Notes: a model not told the origin generated them from the letters alone. DNA of 64,000 bases from Paralichthys olivaceus (GCF_024713975.1 NC_091112.1:1778001-1842000), one strand, 5' to 3'; shown: positions 1-18,232, counted from the first letter of the stretch. A program made the numbers and translations.

Positions 1-77
1 CAAGGCTGCACTCGTGGTGCCGGGTCACACACTCCTCACGCATGTGCATGCAAACACATACATGACTCATTCTCTCT

Positions 78-5113
<5,036 letters not shown>

Positions 5114-8005
5114 TATGCCAACATCAAGCCCGATGTGGGAGCTGTGGGGAGCATAGTTAAAAAGCCAATGAGCCGTTTATCCAAGTAGCCAAGCCTCATC
5201 CCAAGAACATCTAATTGTTGACGAATCAACCAAAATGCAACTCTGTCCATTTCTTAGTTATGAAATGAACCCAGTGTATTTAATGAAAACAGGTTCATTG
5301 ATAACTTTGATCTTAGGACTGAGATGGAATAAAACCAGTGGAATTTTCAAACGTAACTTTCATGTTAAAAAAAAGCATGACAATTACCTTTATGGATTTT
5401 ATTCTAATTATTCCAACTTCTGCTTGATGATGCTAATGTCTGATTGTCAGTTTATTCTACTATTACTGGCAAAAAAAGTGACATCACTTTCTCTCCTTTG
5501 CAAATACAAAATATCTGGATCTGACATCTGCTTAACCCAAAGGGTTATTTCCCGGTATTAATGGATTCCCAATATCAGGCCCCTGAAAACAAATATCTAT
5601 ATAAATACAAGTATCTTATTGTGTCATCCTAGTAATAGTGTTCCCTTGTTGACACACTTGCTCATTTATCCCTGTTTATCCTACCGCACCACTCACTCGC
5701 ATAATGTGGGATGCAAATCCCCTTCACAAGGCACGCATTCTTTACATTACTCAGCAAACATACACCAGCCTGTGTGCTCCTGCCATATCAGCACTCACAG
5801 CCCCAGGAGAACAGGCATGACCACCACTTCCTCCGCTCTGTCTATCTCAGCGATTACACAGGCAGAAACTCCGCCCTCATTTCCCTGTAGAAAAAACACA
5901 TTGGTCTCCCAAAGGATCATGGGTGGAGCTTCAGCTGCCATGTTACAGTAATGACTGGGTCATTCAGGACTAGACTTTTCCAGATTACCATAAGCGCGCT
6001 GAGAAACTTGTTTCCTACCAGTCGTCCTGCCATGCTATCAATATCTTCCGACACTTTGTTGTCTCACGCACTGCCACTTCTCACATTACCACTATGTACG
6101 ACCTCCACACCTCGAACAGTTGGAACGTTAGTTTGCACAGGTATAGTAAAGGCTAGTTTAATCTCTACAGAATGCTCAATCATCTCTACAAGTTCACCTG
6201 ATACAATACCAAGCGACTTTGTGAAAACATAATGTAGACCTGACTTACCGTTTTGTTAAGATCACCATAGTGTTACTGTGTTGGTGCCTCTTTGAGTTTC
6301 ATGTCCCCATGTGCAAACACTACACAACTATCTGACCTCCCCACACACAAGAGCAAGCCACCGGGTTAAAAAGGTGTCGAGTCATGCTTCCAAGACTGGC
6401 GATTCACACGGTTTACACTGAAATCACAAAGGATCAATGTTCCTCCTGGAAAAACAACAGAACCCATTTTGACAATGAAATTTAATCGAGTGTCAACATC
6501 TCCAGTTACTTACTGACTTTTGATTGCACAAGTGTTCCGAGGGCAAAACGTGAGCGTCTATGGTCATCACCTTGGAAACACACTGAGACTACTTCCAATC
6601 TGCTTGTGTCAAAATTTGAATCACAATCAATTGTTGATTGCTTAGATTGAGCCTGTGTAGTGACCCTGATGCAGATATTGGGAGTATTGCATTATTTGCT
6701 GCTGTGATTAATCGTCTACCACCTGTACCCCTGATATCCTTGAGCAACAACAACAGTGGACGGTGCGTTCTGTCTCCCATGTATTAAGGGGTTAACTTAG
6801 CGACTCTTACAGGAACAGTTGACATGTATGTAGACAGGACTGTAAGCAATAAATACAAAACTGTACATATTAGAATTACGTAATATTAATGGCAAGGCAA
6901 GCCGTTTTGAATGATACAACTTTTGGAAACACATTTGACAGTTAGTGTACTTTATTATTAAAAAGGGGGGAAAGTACGTACATAACATTAACATGACTAA
7001 ACAAAAACAACCATTCGTCTTAAACTGTAAAATGAAATATTTAAATACTGCACATGTGATGGGGAAGAAGAAATGGATGATGATGATTGCTCAGGTTATA
7101 ATTAACAAAACGAATACTTGTAGTCATAGAGTTATATATCATAAAAATCCAGTTATTTTTAGTTTAGTTGTTTTACGATAAATACAGCCGCTACTAAAGC
7201 TTGTGTGAGATCGAGGGCTGTAACCAGGCAACCAACACCCAACACACCCGATAACCAAACCTCAAACCCGAGCAATAACATCTGACCTGCTCATGTACAG
7301 ACAAGACAGACTAACAGATAAACCATATAGTAATAACAGTGATGGTGCAACTGGTAACGTTAGTGGAGTTCACCCGGTGCTAACACGCAGTGTCGTTTTA
7401 CCGGTACACAACAACACCTCACCGTCACATGGCTACAATAACAACCGGCGGAACAAGCAGAAACACCGGCGTGACCTCGCTCCTCCGTTACACCCTGGAT
7501 ATTACATACGATCCCACGGTCTAGTAACAAATCGGAACATGCTAACGATGCAAACTTCTATTGTTGTGATTGGGAGTTCGGATCAGATCGGCAACACACG
7601 GGCACGTTATCAACAACTCACACCGCCTCCGAGGCGCACAGAGCGGTGGAGCCGCTGCCGCACACGGGAGGGCTTGGATCTGCGAAGCTAATGCTAGCAG
7701 TGCTAGCAGCAACTGCCAGGCAGCGGGAGAGAGCGGCCAGCGGCAGAGGCGCTGCGAAAGATGGCGCCGCCACAGAGTGATCAACAGCTCGATACAACCC
7801 ACGGACACATTTATAATTCCTCCGCACCAATTTCGCCTCTAATCGCTTTAACGAGCTTCGTCCTGCGGAACATTCAGCGTCCGTTTCTCCTCCACTCGTT
7901 ATCGGGCAAACAGGCTGCGAGCCGCGGTTCTCAGAGAATTATCATGAGAAATGTGTAAATATTCCCCATGGTGGGAAGCTGAGAGTCAGTTTTACCGGTA
8001 GATAC
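5114..8005 (-). other. brd2 5' non-coding region (5' UTR and first intron)
   Basis: The brd2 coding exon 1 begins at an acceptor near 5141 (CTCCCCACAG on the minus strand), so an untranslated exon must lie further right. A usable minus-strand donor (CAG|GTATCT) sits at 8006/8005, next to the GC-rich promoter. The 2.9 kb between shows no convincing protein-coding exon. Mammalian BRD2 has a conserved, regulated non-coding exon near here; whether this fish has an equivalent cannot be judged by eye. Confidence 0.45.
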
Positions 8006-8600
8006 CTGTCAAGCAGCGGGTTAACGGCCATATCCGTCCGGATGGCTCCGGATTGTTTAGACTGAAACCAGGACCCGTCTCTGCTCGTCGGCTCTCTCGG
8101 CTCCCCGCCACAGCGAACTCCTCCCGGTTTGCTTCGGTGAAATGGCGACGCTGCGACTACACCCGTTATTTTATAGACTCATCGTTCACCTCATTGGACA
8201 GACTGCCCCGACATGTTCACGCCCACCGTCTTCCCATTAGCTGCTCCCGGTGACCATCAAAGTCGCCACGCCCCTAGACGCTGGGGTCACACTGACAGTC
8301 TTTCGGGCCAACCTATTCGCAAGTTTCACCTGTCAGTCAAGAGGACGGCGCTGTTCCATTGGCTGCTCGCATCCGGCTCGACAGAAACACGGCCTGTGAT
8401 TGGCTCAGCGTTGGATCCTGTACAAAATGGAAGTCGCCCTCCTCCTCCTCGCACTACATTACGTCAACGTGTGCAAAGCGACGACGGTGATTGGACGATA
8501 CTGGTCTAACGCGGGCTTCCAGCGCGAATTCTAGCAAGCTGATTGGTTCTTCCGCCGGGTCACGCGTATCCCCGAAGAACCCACAGCCTCTCCCCACGCA
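8006..8600 (-). promoter_or_regulatory. Probable brd2 promoter with five CCAAT boxes
   Basis: This GC/CpG-rich stretch has five ATTGG motifs on the plus strand (8193, 8358, 8399, 8490, 8542), so all five CCAAT boxes point the same way as brd2 transcription. Clustered CCAAT boxes are typical NF-Y sites in TATA-less housekeeping promoters. A splice donor for a non-coding first exon sits at its left edge. The exact start site is unknown. Confidence 0.6.
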
Positions 8601-8649
8601 CCAGAATGTCCGCAACACCGCCGCCATCTTTGAGTGTTCAACCGAATTA

Positions 8650-9400
8650 CCGGAATAAGTAAAAACATTATAACAAACACGAACCCGTGTGAACACGTGT
8701 CACTCTCTGCTGCTGGGAACACGAGAAAACACACGAGGCCTCGAACACGTTACACACGAACAAAGCTGACAAAGTCCACTGGATCCACCGTGACGACGCA
8801 GTGAGCTCCTTCCACACAAAGGCCCCAGGAACCAGCTCCTGAGACCAAACAGCTGAATGACACAGCACTTTTCTCCTCCGGCCTCAAAACACAGTTTAAC
8901 CAACTTCAAATTCCTTCTGCTCAAACAACTCTGACAGTTGAACACGATGAAACCAAATGAACCACTAGACTCTTAATCCAGGCCGAGTTTGGACTTCTGA
9001 TGACTTCACCTTCAAGGACTTTACACGAATAATAATAATAGTAAATCCACAACTGAGAACCACAGAGACCGAGTCAGTAAAGATCCTCCATCGAAAACAA
9101 CCAGAGTTAGATAAGCACATGCGCCCATCCCCCACACAAGGTTACAGATTCCCCACAATGTCACTCGAATGCCCCGTGAGGTGAAACTGTCCTCAGGGCT
9201 CAACACTACATCACTTCTCCTGCTCATTCCGGCGACACGTCAAAACAAAGAAAGGTCAAATATCCTAAAATAAAAAAAGTGTTTTTTTAAAGTATGGTAG
9301 TTGAAAAAAGAAAATTGAGATTACAGTGAATACAAGAGTCGAGAGGTAAATTCCGAAACAAAGCGCAACCTTTCTTCAAATTATCTTCTCGTCTTCCAGC
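8650..9400. other. Intergenic, no gene seen
   Basis: Small open frames exist on both strands but none has a recognisable family, splice context or domain. No repeat of note was seen. Confidence 0.5.
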
Positions 9401-9429
9401 TGGATTCTCTTTAACCAGCACATTTCCCT

Positions 9430-9990
9430 CCAACATGTCCGCCGCCTTCTTCCCCCTGTGCTGCTGGTGGGGGGAGGGGAGTCATGTGACGCTGCGGCGC
9501 ACTCTTCGTCAAACCTGAACACGTGGCACTGCGCAAACTGTCGGGAGCACTTCCGCGGTTCGTCCTGTGGGAAACAGAAGCCTCCTCCGGTGGGTGCGCA
9601 CCCTCACGCGCGGATGTGCGCCGGGTTTCGAGCTCACATTTGGGTCAAAGTTGCAGGAAAATCCGAACAAAGCTTGAACCGTCCGCTTCCGCTCGTGCGC
9701 TGCGATTGGTCCCAGGCGGTCACATGACCAGGAGGACTCCGGGGCTGTTGACGGAGCAGTTCGTGGTTTCGCTTCTTCGTGATGTGAAACCTGCAGCGAA
9801 GCGAACGATCCTCCGCGATGTTCGCGTCTCAACAGCGACGCGAACATCAACTTTTCTCCAGGAGAAGATTTCTCTGGATCCCGGGGTCTTGTTTTCCACC
9901 GGGACGCGTGCGCCTGCGCAGAGGCAGCGAAGAAGCCCTGGGTCCCGGTGGAGGTTGATCCAGCAGCTGCTCACGTTAGGTTTTATTCTC
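9430..9990. other. GC/CpG-rich patch, possible unassigned promoter
   Basis: Base composition changes sharply here to CpG-rich sequence, with a CCAAT-type box (GATTGGTCC near 9704). Both strands stay open for more than 100 codons, as expected of CpG-rich DNA. It could be a second brd2 promoter or an orphan CpG island. I recognise no protein. Confidence 0.35.
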
Positions 9991-11316
9991 CCTGCATCTC
10001 CCTGAATCACACTTCTCTCAGTACTGAATGTCCTTTTGCTTAAGTCCATAAATTAATTGTGAATTTGCTGCCAACCACATTTTTTGTAGTATTTGTCAGC
10101 CACAAGTGTCCAATGGTTTGGAAGGGGCCCTTACATTAGAAACAGAAATATATGATAATACAGAAATATGGAAAGAATTATTATTAATTCCTTATTACTT
10201 CATTTAGCTCTGTCTGTCTCCTGCTGGGAAGATATTTTCTCTGCAATGCCACTAAAATACAAAGGATGGAACAAATCTATCTATCTGTCTGTGGTGTGAA
10301 TTTGTATTACTTTATAATCTGTTGTCACATTTTATCGGAGGATCATAAATCATTAAGTCAGCGTTTTAGTTTGCAAAGTGTCTGATTCACATACAATTAT
10401 ATGCAGGGATATATAACATTGATAATAAATCAAGGTGGAATCACAATGTAATATATTGAAATAAATTATCTAATTGACAAAAGCCCCAAACCAACATTTT
10501 GACTGGTAAAATCTTTTGTACCTAAACTCAGACACAAGGAAAAATAAAAACAACTTTTGTTTTATAAGTTAGTTCTCAATAATTAACTTTTTCAATCTTA
10601 CTGTCTTGACGTGTGATGAATGTGAGCTTGCACTCAGACGGATGTTTCTGTCAGACGTGATCAAAGCGGTTCCTCCAGACACAGAATGGTTTCTATATTT
10701 CACCTGTCGCTCACTGGAGTCACCTGCTGATCTCATTGTTTAATGGCTGATTGAAGAACAACAAGTTTACACCAGAAAATGAACTCGGAAATCTGCAAAT
10801 AACAAACCCCAGAACTCTGTGACTCAAACACAAAAAATATGATTAAGAGCAAAGTTAAACTGAGGCCACCCTAATGTTTCATGTCACAACACAGTGGCTG
10901 AAAACTGAATTACAATTTCAATATAGATTTTCTGCTAATATGTGCTAACCACATGTTTTTAATCATTTGGGATGTTTGGGTTGCTGAGGTGTGGATTCCT
11001 ATTGGACGGGATCCACAAATAAACAACACAGAAAATACAAGATAATAATAAAGAAATAGGGAAATGTAAATAAATTATTCAAAATATATTAATTTAATCT
11101 TAACTGAATAGGATTGGATTTATATAGTTTAATAAATATAATCTATCTTCCAGATGACAGTGAGATATTATTATTTATCTATTTATGAGTTATTATTATT
11201 ATTTTGTGGGGAACCAGGATCTGACCATGCAGGAAAAGCCATGTAGGCAGGGGAACAGGAAGGAGGGAGGGGTCGGCAGATTACGTCAGAATCAGCCTCC
11301 TCTGACTCATCATCAG

Positions 11317-11347
<31 letters not shown>

Positions 11348-12400
11348 GATTCTCATTGACATAATGCATTCTCCAGATCCTCACTCCAACAGGCATCACA
11401 AATAATCCCCTAATCTAATTACATCCATGTCTCTAAACCTCTAAACTCTCAAAAGGCTGTTTTTAAGTTGTGATGATCAACCAAAATGTCCTCAACACAT
11501 GGTGTCAAACATTAATTTACCCACACAACCATAAACATATTTACACACACACTCCCCTCTATTGACCTCTCTGTCTTTCTCAGAGCTTGGCCAAGGAAGC
11601 TCCGCTGGTAAACCTTCCTTAGCAACAACAGCCCCTTGGGCAACTGGTGCAGGCTGCAGCTTTCAGACACAGAGGAACACTGTTCATGAAATCTTCCTGT
11701 GCTGCAGCCTTGTCGTCTCTTGAACGCCACATTCTCACATTCAGCGTCAGTTTCATGTAACGAACCCACAAAGAGAGCTACACACCCCCACATACTGTCT
11801 GCCACCAGTGCTACTCACTTAATCTTTGATTTAAAGTTGTTCAGTAGAGATGGGTTTAATTCAAACACATTATTTGTCACTAACTTCTTTATCTCTCCAC
11901 TAAGAAAATACACGTTTCCAAATAAAAATTACCTCCTTTACTTAATTTGTGTTCATTTACAGCAGCTCTGTAATCAACAGGTTTGTATCCCTGACAAATC
12001 ATCATTTTTGTGTGTTTGCACATCAGTAGGTTCAGTTCAAGTTGCTTTTTCTCAGCTTTATGACAGAGGTCGATAAGATAATTGTGTAAAACTCTGGTTT
12101 TAAAATGTCTTCTTCTTTTATTATTCATTTTTAGCTGCCACTTTTCTTCTAGCAATAGAGAGATAAGGAGCCGGAATCCATTCGAAAAGCAAAGCTCATG
12201 GACACACACAGTCCCGAGGAGGAAACTATCCAAATCCAGGGCAACAGCAACTGCCTGATTATGTAGTCATGCAAAATGAGTTGTAAATGTGTGAGCAGGG
12301 ACACTTCAGTGTCCTCTCAGAGGAGAGAGCGGGACAGAGGTGAATGATTTCCTCTGAATGGAGACTGACTTTCTCTGAAGTCTGAGAGGAAGACAGAATT

Positions 12401-12495
12401 ACTGATCACTGATATGAGATGAGATTAAAATGCTAATCCAGTAAAACTAATCTCTTTGGCAGCAAATGTCTCTGACTCAGATATGTTGCACACAA
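12401..12495 (+). repeat. Local direct repeat, copy 1
   Basis: The sequence around ATCACTGATATGAGATGAGA to TTGTCTCTGACT-like text recurs in diverged form at 13216-13315. Both copies share the order GATTAAAAT, CCAGTAAA, TAATCTCTT, GGCAGCAA and TCTCTGACT. It is either an old tandem duplication or two copies of a dispersed element. Confidence 0.65.
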
Positions 12496-13082
12496 TGTCA
12501 ATCACACCTTTATGTCCACAAAACCATAAACACGTGTCCAAATATATTTTTGTATGTGCAATTAAATTCCAAGTGTTTTTATGAGATTTTTTTCATAAAA
12601 GCAACTGAATATTGTTTCTCTGCACTAATGTTAAAGAAATACAAATGTGGGGCTTTTTTCTTAATCAGGATAAATGTCTTTATCGATGAATATGAGCCCA
12701 GTGCACGTCACAGCTGTTGATCTGGATTTAACAGACAAATTCAGCTTCACAGAAACAAGAGGAATTATCATTTCTTTTAATGAAGGAGGATCTTGTGTGG
12801 GGGGGGATTAGTCCTAATTTGAGGAAAGAGCATCTCACCAGAAGGTAAAGATTAAGATTAGAGGTTACACTGAAGTGAACGAGGAAGAAAAGAATCCTCA
12901 TGTTCAGCAGCAGGTTGAGTTAAATCTGAAATTCAGTTCCACTCTTTCAATCAAAGCGCCATCTACTGGACACTTTCAGGGTACAGAAAGACACTGTGCA
13001 ATGTTATGTTGCCCTCTAGTGGCCAGCGAGTTAAAATGGACGACAAAGCAAATGAGATTTTATAGCAGCTGTACAACTATCA

Positions 13083-13160
13083 TCATCAACAACAACAACA
13101 ACAATAATAATAACAACAACCACAATAATAATAGTAGTATTAGCAGTAGTAGTAGTATTG
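13083..13160 (+). repeat. Trinucleotide-rich simple repeat (CAA/AAT/AGT)
   Basis: Interrupted CAA and AAT triplets followed by AGT triplets form a low-complexity tract. Apparent Asn-rich translation of it is an artefact. Confidence 0.85.
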
Positions 13161-13215
13161 CTGTGAGGTAGGGCCTGATGCTGGGCAGGAAATATGAGAT
13201 ATAATTAAAATCAGC

Positions 13216-13315
13216 AAAGATGATCACTGATATGAAATTAGATTAAAATCCAGTAAATCTAATCTCTTCGGCAGCAATTGTCTCTGACTGTCTTAATGTA
13301 AAATATTTTGCACAC
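13216..13315 (+). repeat. Local direct repeat, copy 2
   Basis: Second, diverged copy of the motif series at 12401-12495, about 820 bp downstream and in the same orientation. Confidence 0.65.
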
Positions 13316-13610
13316 AAACAGTGAGCCACTTACAATATTATTTATAAGATCACTTAGAATGTTCAATAATATTTATATCATCATGGATACACTTACCATA
13401 CCATAGTATTTATATCATGGTCACTTTACGTTGCAATATTTTTGATTTCATTTTATTTCATTTATGCTTTGCAGTATTATTTATGTCATGGTCACTTACT
13501 TTTTGCAATATTTCTTATATTATGGTCACTTTACATTACAATACTTTTTTATCATAATTTATAATAAAAAAATGTCCCCGTTGTGGGATGAATAAAGTAT
13601 ATATAATCTC
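13310..13610 (+). mobile_element. LINE-like 3' untranslated tail
   Basis: Degenerate repeats of 'ATTTATATCATGGTCACTTT' type lead to AAATGTCCCCGTTGTGGGATGAATAAAGT. This closely matches the 3' end of the LINE fragment at 51050-51090 (AAATGTCCCCGTTTGTGGGACAATAAAGG). Only the 3' tail is present, as is usual for 5'-truncated LINE copies. Confidence 0.6.
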
Positions 13611-13837
13611 CTCTAACTAAGGCTCACATCCTTTTTGTTTGGGCAACAAGAAGTCCAGAGCATGAGTTTCACCACCTTCAATCATTTTATATCAAGTCCT
13701 ATTTAATTCCACTAGGGGGCGCTCAGGATCTATCATCAGACTCTCTCTGGTTCACTCGGTGGAGTTGAGGGGAAATCACATGATATTTGGGATTAATGGT
13801 GAAGGTGCCTGAAACAAACACATGGGGTGCTGTTGCA

Positions 13838-13865
13838 CCCCCCCCCCCCCCCCCCCCCCCCCCCC
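13838..13865 (+). repeat. Poly-C tract
   Basis: A run of 28 C residues (G on the other strand). Such runs are replication-slippage prone, so the true length may differ from the assembly. Confidence 0.95.
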
Positions 13866-15964
13866 AACCAGCTGTGACATCATGAGCAGCTGGTTGATCT
13901 GGTGCAACCTCAACCTCATATGATCATTAGATTGTCTCTGTGGTGACAGTGACCGTCCACGGAAATTCAGTCGCCTCCTCCATGTAGAAGAGTTTCCAAA
14001 CGAGAAGTATCTAGTGACTCATGCAGTCAAAAATAAAGAATGATGAACTGGTGGAGTTCGGCTCGTTCTCACTGTACCTGCTCCAGTTTGAGTCCAGCTG
14101 GTTTACACATCACGACAGCTACTAGAACACAAAACCTCTGCAAGAGTTCAAAACTGAAAACACTGCTTCTCTGAACGCTCAGGGTTTCCACTGGGCCTTG
14201 AAAAGATTTAAATGTCCTTGCTCCGAGGTTTCCAGTCCACGGTGTGTTAGTGACTGCAAGAAATCCAAACACTGATATGCCATGTTCACCAACTGTGCAG
14301 GTCCCAGCTGTTGAACAGGATTTAGACTGTGTCAAATGTTAATGTTCAATTTTACAATACATGCATCAAACTTAAAAATGAGGCATTTGTCGGCATGATA
14401 CAGATTTTAGCACGCTGAAATAAAAATACTAATATATATATATTAAATAAACGCCTCAGTCAGAATTGATCCCAGCTCACGTGTCTGAGATGAAATCTAC
14501 TGTTTCTGTCTGTGAAGAGACCATGTTTTGTCTCCAGGTTTATTCTCTACTCTGCTACTTCACTTTATCTTCAATTATGAGGAAGTGTAAGTAATTCTGG
14601 ACTCTGTTGTTCCTTCGTCTACTGGACATAGATCTTACATTTTATTCATTATGGTCTTAAAAAGTTTGAAATTTAACTTGTTGAAACCTGCCACTGCAGT
14701 TTGTGGTGTTTACATCACTTTAGCACCAGTGTGCTGTAGCTCTCACTAGATGTCACTCAAAAGCAATGAATTTGTTGGTATCTGACCTTCTGCCAAAACC
14801 CCAGGCTGGCTGCTTCCAGGAAATCACGTGGCTGTTGGGAAAAGTGCCGAATACAACCAAGCGAAGCGCTGTTACTCTTCCTCAAAGTCTTTTTCTTTAG
14901 CCGATAGAAGATCAGTTTCTATTTGTCAGATTTTGTTCTACGAACTCAGAAACAGACTTCAGATCTGTTTCTGTGACTTCCCTCAACTCATCATGTGCTG
15001 TGTGTTTGAAACAGAAACTTTGGAAGACACAAATATATATTGCTTAACACGTCAGAAGAAATCATGTAAAATCAGATGCTATATCTAATGTTGCAGGTGT
15101 CACACGGCCCAGGGGACGTCAGGGGATTGACAGGATAAGTTTGGGAGTGTACCTGACTGGTGAAGGAAAACCTCAGTTAAAAGTGACTGTACAGTGGAGA
15201 TACATGTATATAAGATAAAACAACATATTCAAAAATAATATCATGGGAGTCATCATAAACACCTTTGTCAGGCTTCAGAGTGAAACTTGCTTCCAGCTGT
15301 ATTTCATTGTGTTCATCCACTTTTCAAACATCTGTCAAACTAAATGAGATGAAGCCATCGCTGTCATGTCTGTTGTGCTTCGTGCTGCATCTGTTCCTGT
15401 GTCACTTTTGGTTTAGAGAGGAGAAGAGAAGCAGTGATCATGTCAGAGTGACGCTGATCTGTCCAGTGACTCCTGTTCATTGTTTAGTTTGCAGGAACGA
15501 ACAGGAGCGATGGAGTTACACTCTTCTCTGTTCCATTAGGCTTTCAGGAACCAAATATGACACGTTGTTTGTGTGCGTCCAGGTGGATCATGTTGTCTGG
15601 ATCTCAACCGGTTTACACACCCACATTATGGGGACTTGTCCTCCTTGTGGGGACAAAAAGCAAGTCCACATAACGTTTACATTATTAATCTGAGGTGGAG
15701 ACAAGTTTTAAAGTTCCTTGTTTTGACGACTTGTTAGCTGAAGCAGTGGTAAGTGGTCTATATTTATAAAGCATGACAAGATCTGATTTGAAAGAGAGTT
15801 ATATCTTGTAGCTTAAAGGCCACAGGTCTTCTTCAGAGGTCTCAGTCATGGTGTTAGGGGTCTTCACTGAAGCCATGCCACACAACAGATTCATTTTACC
15901 ATCTGAAACATATCAACTGTTTTCAGTCACATGACCTGGGGCTTGGCTGCGGTTTGGCAAGAGA

Positions 15965-16000
15965 CTGAAAGTGAGATTAAAAAAAGAGAAGGGACTTTCC
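15965..16000 (+). promoter_or_regulatory. Intergenic kappa-B site with nearby ISRE-like motif
   Basis: A perfect kappa-B decamer (GGGACTTTCC, 15991-16000) lies about 20 bp after GAAAGTGAGATT, which differs from the IRF-E consensus at two positions. It lies in gene-poor DNA downstream of tap2. It may be a chance match or a distal enhancer. Confidence 0.3.
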
Positions 16001-16929
16001 AGCTCGGCTGTGTGGTGAGATGACATGGTGCAGAACCGGTTCGATCAGATCGTGGTGATATTTACAGCCACGCTTTCAGTGGATCCTCCTCTATTGTTTT
16101 CATGTCACATTTTCTGGGCACGCCGCCGGACATTTTGTGTTTCGGCTTAGCCTAAGATGGATGCTATGCGCAGTTCAAGACCGAGCCCTCCTCTTCCGGC
16201 AGATGGCACATGATTACAGATAAGCCACTGCAGCATGTGCACCTTGTGTCTCAGCTTTTCAGTTCCCACAGGGAGACTTAGGTTTAAAAAAGCACCACCA
16301 CTAAAACAAGACACTGCAAGTTTTAATCAACGTTAAAACTTAAAAATAAGTTCATCTAAAGTTAGGAAACTTTTATTCAACAGCAGGAATACTCTTGGTC
16401 ATAAAGGAAATGTTATGTGATGTGTGGGTCATGCTGTTCCCTCCTGCAGTTTGGGTGTAAGTATCATACTCTCATGTTTTTACAAGCAACCTTAGAATCA
16501 GTCCGGTTGTGCTTAAGAAAGAGACAAAAAAAAACATTTCAAAAAAGTTCAGTTCCTGGAGAAACGAACGTCGCATGATTGTAGCCACCATTTTGTGGGT
16601 GAACAGAGGCTGAGACAAAATGTCGACAAGTGTTGACATAGGAAGTTGGTGTGTTCACACCGTGCTGCGGATGGACTGTGGTTTTATGACACATAATCAC
16701 CAGGCAACCTTCCAAAAAACCAGGAATGAAAAACAACGCTGGTTGTCAGGTACGTTCCAGGTCAGCTCCAACATGAAACACAAGCTCCACCGACACTGTT
16801 TTAATAAAAATATAGACACAAAAAAAGGCCTGAGACTATTGACCGGTAGAATAACTTCCTTCTGACCATGTCCAGTCATATCTGAACTTATTTTTTTATT
16901 ATCTACAACAATAGTGAGGAAATGTTTGC

Positions 16930-17395
16930 ACTGGATTCTCTGCAGGATTACACAAAACTACCAAACGTTTCTTTAGGATGATGGGACATGGGTCAAAGAA
17001 AGAACACCTTCATTTTGAAATCATCTGAAACATTAACATGTGGAGACGTAATCATTTCCTGTTTGAACTAGAAGGGCACACAGTAAAGTGCATTTATATT
17101 TTCCAACAGCCCCCTTAGATTCATTCAAGCTGCACCAAATTTTACAAACTCAGATACAAATTCCCCAAATGTTCCTGATTTCTTTCATCAAGATCCATGA
17201 ATTATTCTACTCTGGGTTATGTAATAAAAAGAAAAAGGTGAACTTCCTTGAATCTGCCCCTTTGTCAGGATCTGCATCAAAAATGATTGAATTCTTTCTG
17301 AGCCCGTCGCATGATTCCTCCAAGTTTGGAAGAAATCTGTTCAGTAGTTTTTGTGCAACACTGCTGACAAACACATGTATCTGTGAATGTGTGTA
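16930..17395. repeat. Fragments of a dispersed fish repeat, both orientations
   Basis: Phrases such as 'GGATTACACAAAACTAC', 'GATGGGACATGGGTCAAAGAA' and, reversed, 'ATCAAGATCCATGAATTATTC' recur at 19.7-20.1, 21.6-21.8, 22.9-23.1, 34.8-35.0 and 58.6-58.9 kb. Class unknown to me; no coding capacity seen. Confidence 0.6.
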
Positions 17396-17739
17396 ATTGG
17401 GTGCAACTTTGAATTTAAGGCAACTTTGTGATCATCAAACTTTGTGGAAAATATCTCTACAAATATACAGATATAATAGTTTTACAAATATCATTTGTCA
17501 TCCCCCCTGTTCATTTACATTTGAATTATGTTATTTGAATGTGTGAATGTGTTCTGAAAAGGATTTTATAAATATACCTGACATTAAAAGACATGAAATG
17601 CAAAACTGAAACAACTTCAGGTTGTGAGGCCTCTGACTATGATGGAAAATGTCTGATCCTGTTAATCAATATTTTATTTAGGACGGAAATAAAAAACAAC
17701 CTTTGGCCACTCGACGATTGTGTCTCATCATGTTAAACC

Positions 17740-17745
17740 TTTATT
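17740..17745 (-). terminator. Polyadenylation signal (AATAAA) of tap2
   Basis: AATAAA on the minus strand lies about 490 bp after the tap2 stop codon and is the best candidate for the transcript end. Confidence 0.55.
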
Positions 17746-18232
17746 CACATTAAACAAATACAAGGCAATGAACTGGAAACATCATACAGCTAATATATAC
17801 ATATATACATATACATATATATATATATATATTTTAGGAAAAAATCTAATACCTCTCCGGTACCTCATGCAATTTCAAAATAAATGAGAGAGTATTTATA
17901 TTTGACACCACACTGTATTCTGAACGAAGTGCACACATTTATTTTTACAGTTTTGTGTCTTCTGCATCAGTCGTCTTTCCTGGTTTGGGCGAAAGCTGTG
18001 CCTGAGGGTGGAGCCTGGTTAAATACAGGGGTAAATGATATGATTCAAAATAAATTATTATAATAAATTATAAGTGACATTGTTGATATTGTTGCAGGAG
18101 CGTTAACTGTCTTTTAAAATCATATCCTTTGTTATTAGTTGTCTGGATTTTAGTATTTTATGTTGCAAATGGAGTTTCTGCTACAATGGAGGTCAAATTT
18201 ACGATCAATCCATTTTCATCCCATGTGGAGTT

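Larger units (their letters stand above)
10000..17739. other. Gene-poor intergenic region between brd2 and tap2
   Basis: AT-rich sequence with no coding exon I can support on either strand. It holds short simple repeats, a local direct repeat, a LINE-like 3' tail, a poly-C run, a kappa-B-like site and fragments of a dispersed fish repeat, listed separately. Confidence 0.6.

Noticed and set aside
9523-10005. 160-codon plus-strand frame and overlapping 113- and 109-codon minus-strand frames
   Set aside because: CpG-rich DNA is poor in stops on all frames. The translations are Arg/Ser-rich, with no domain or splice support.
12875-13171. 98-codon frame with Asn/Ser-rich end
   Set aside because: Its end is the CAA/AAT/AGT simple repeat; no homology or splice context.
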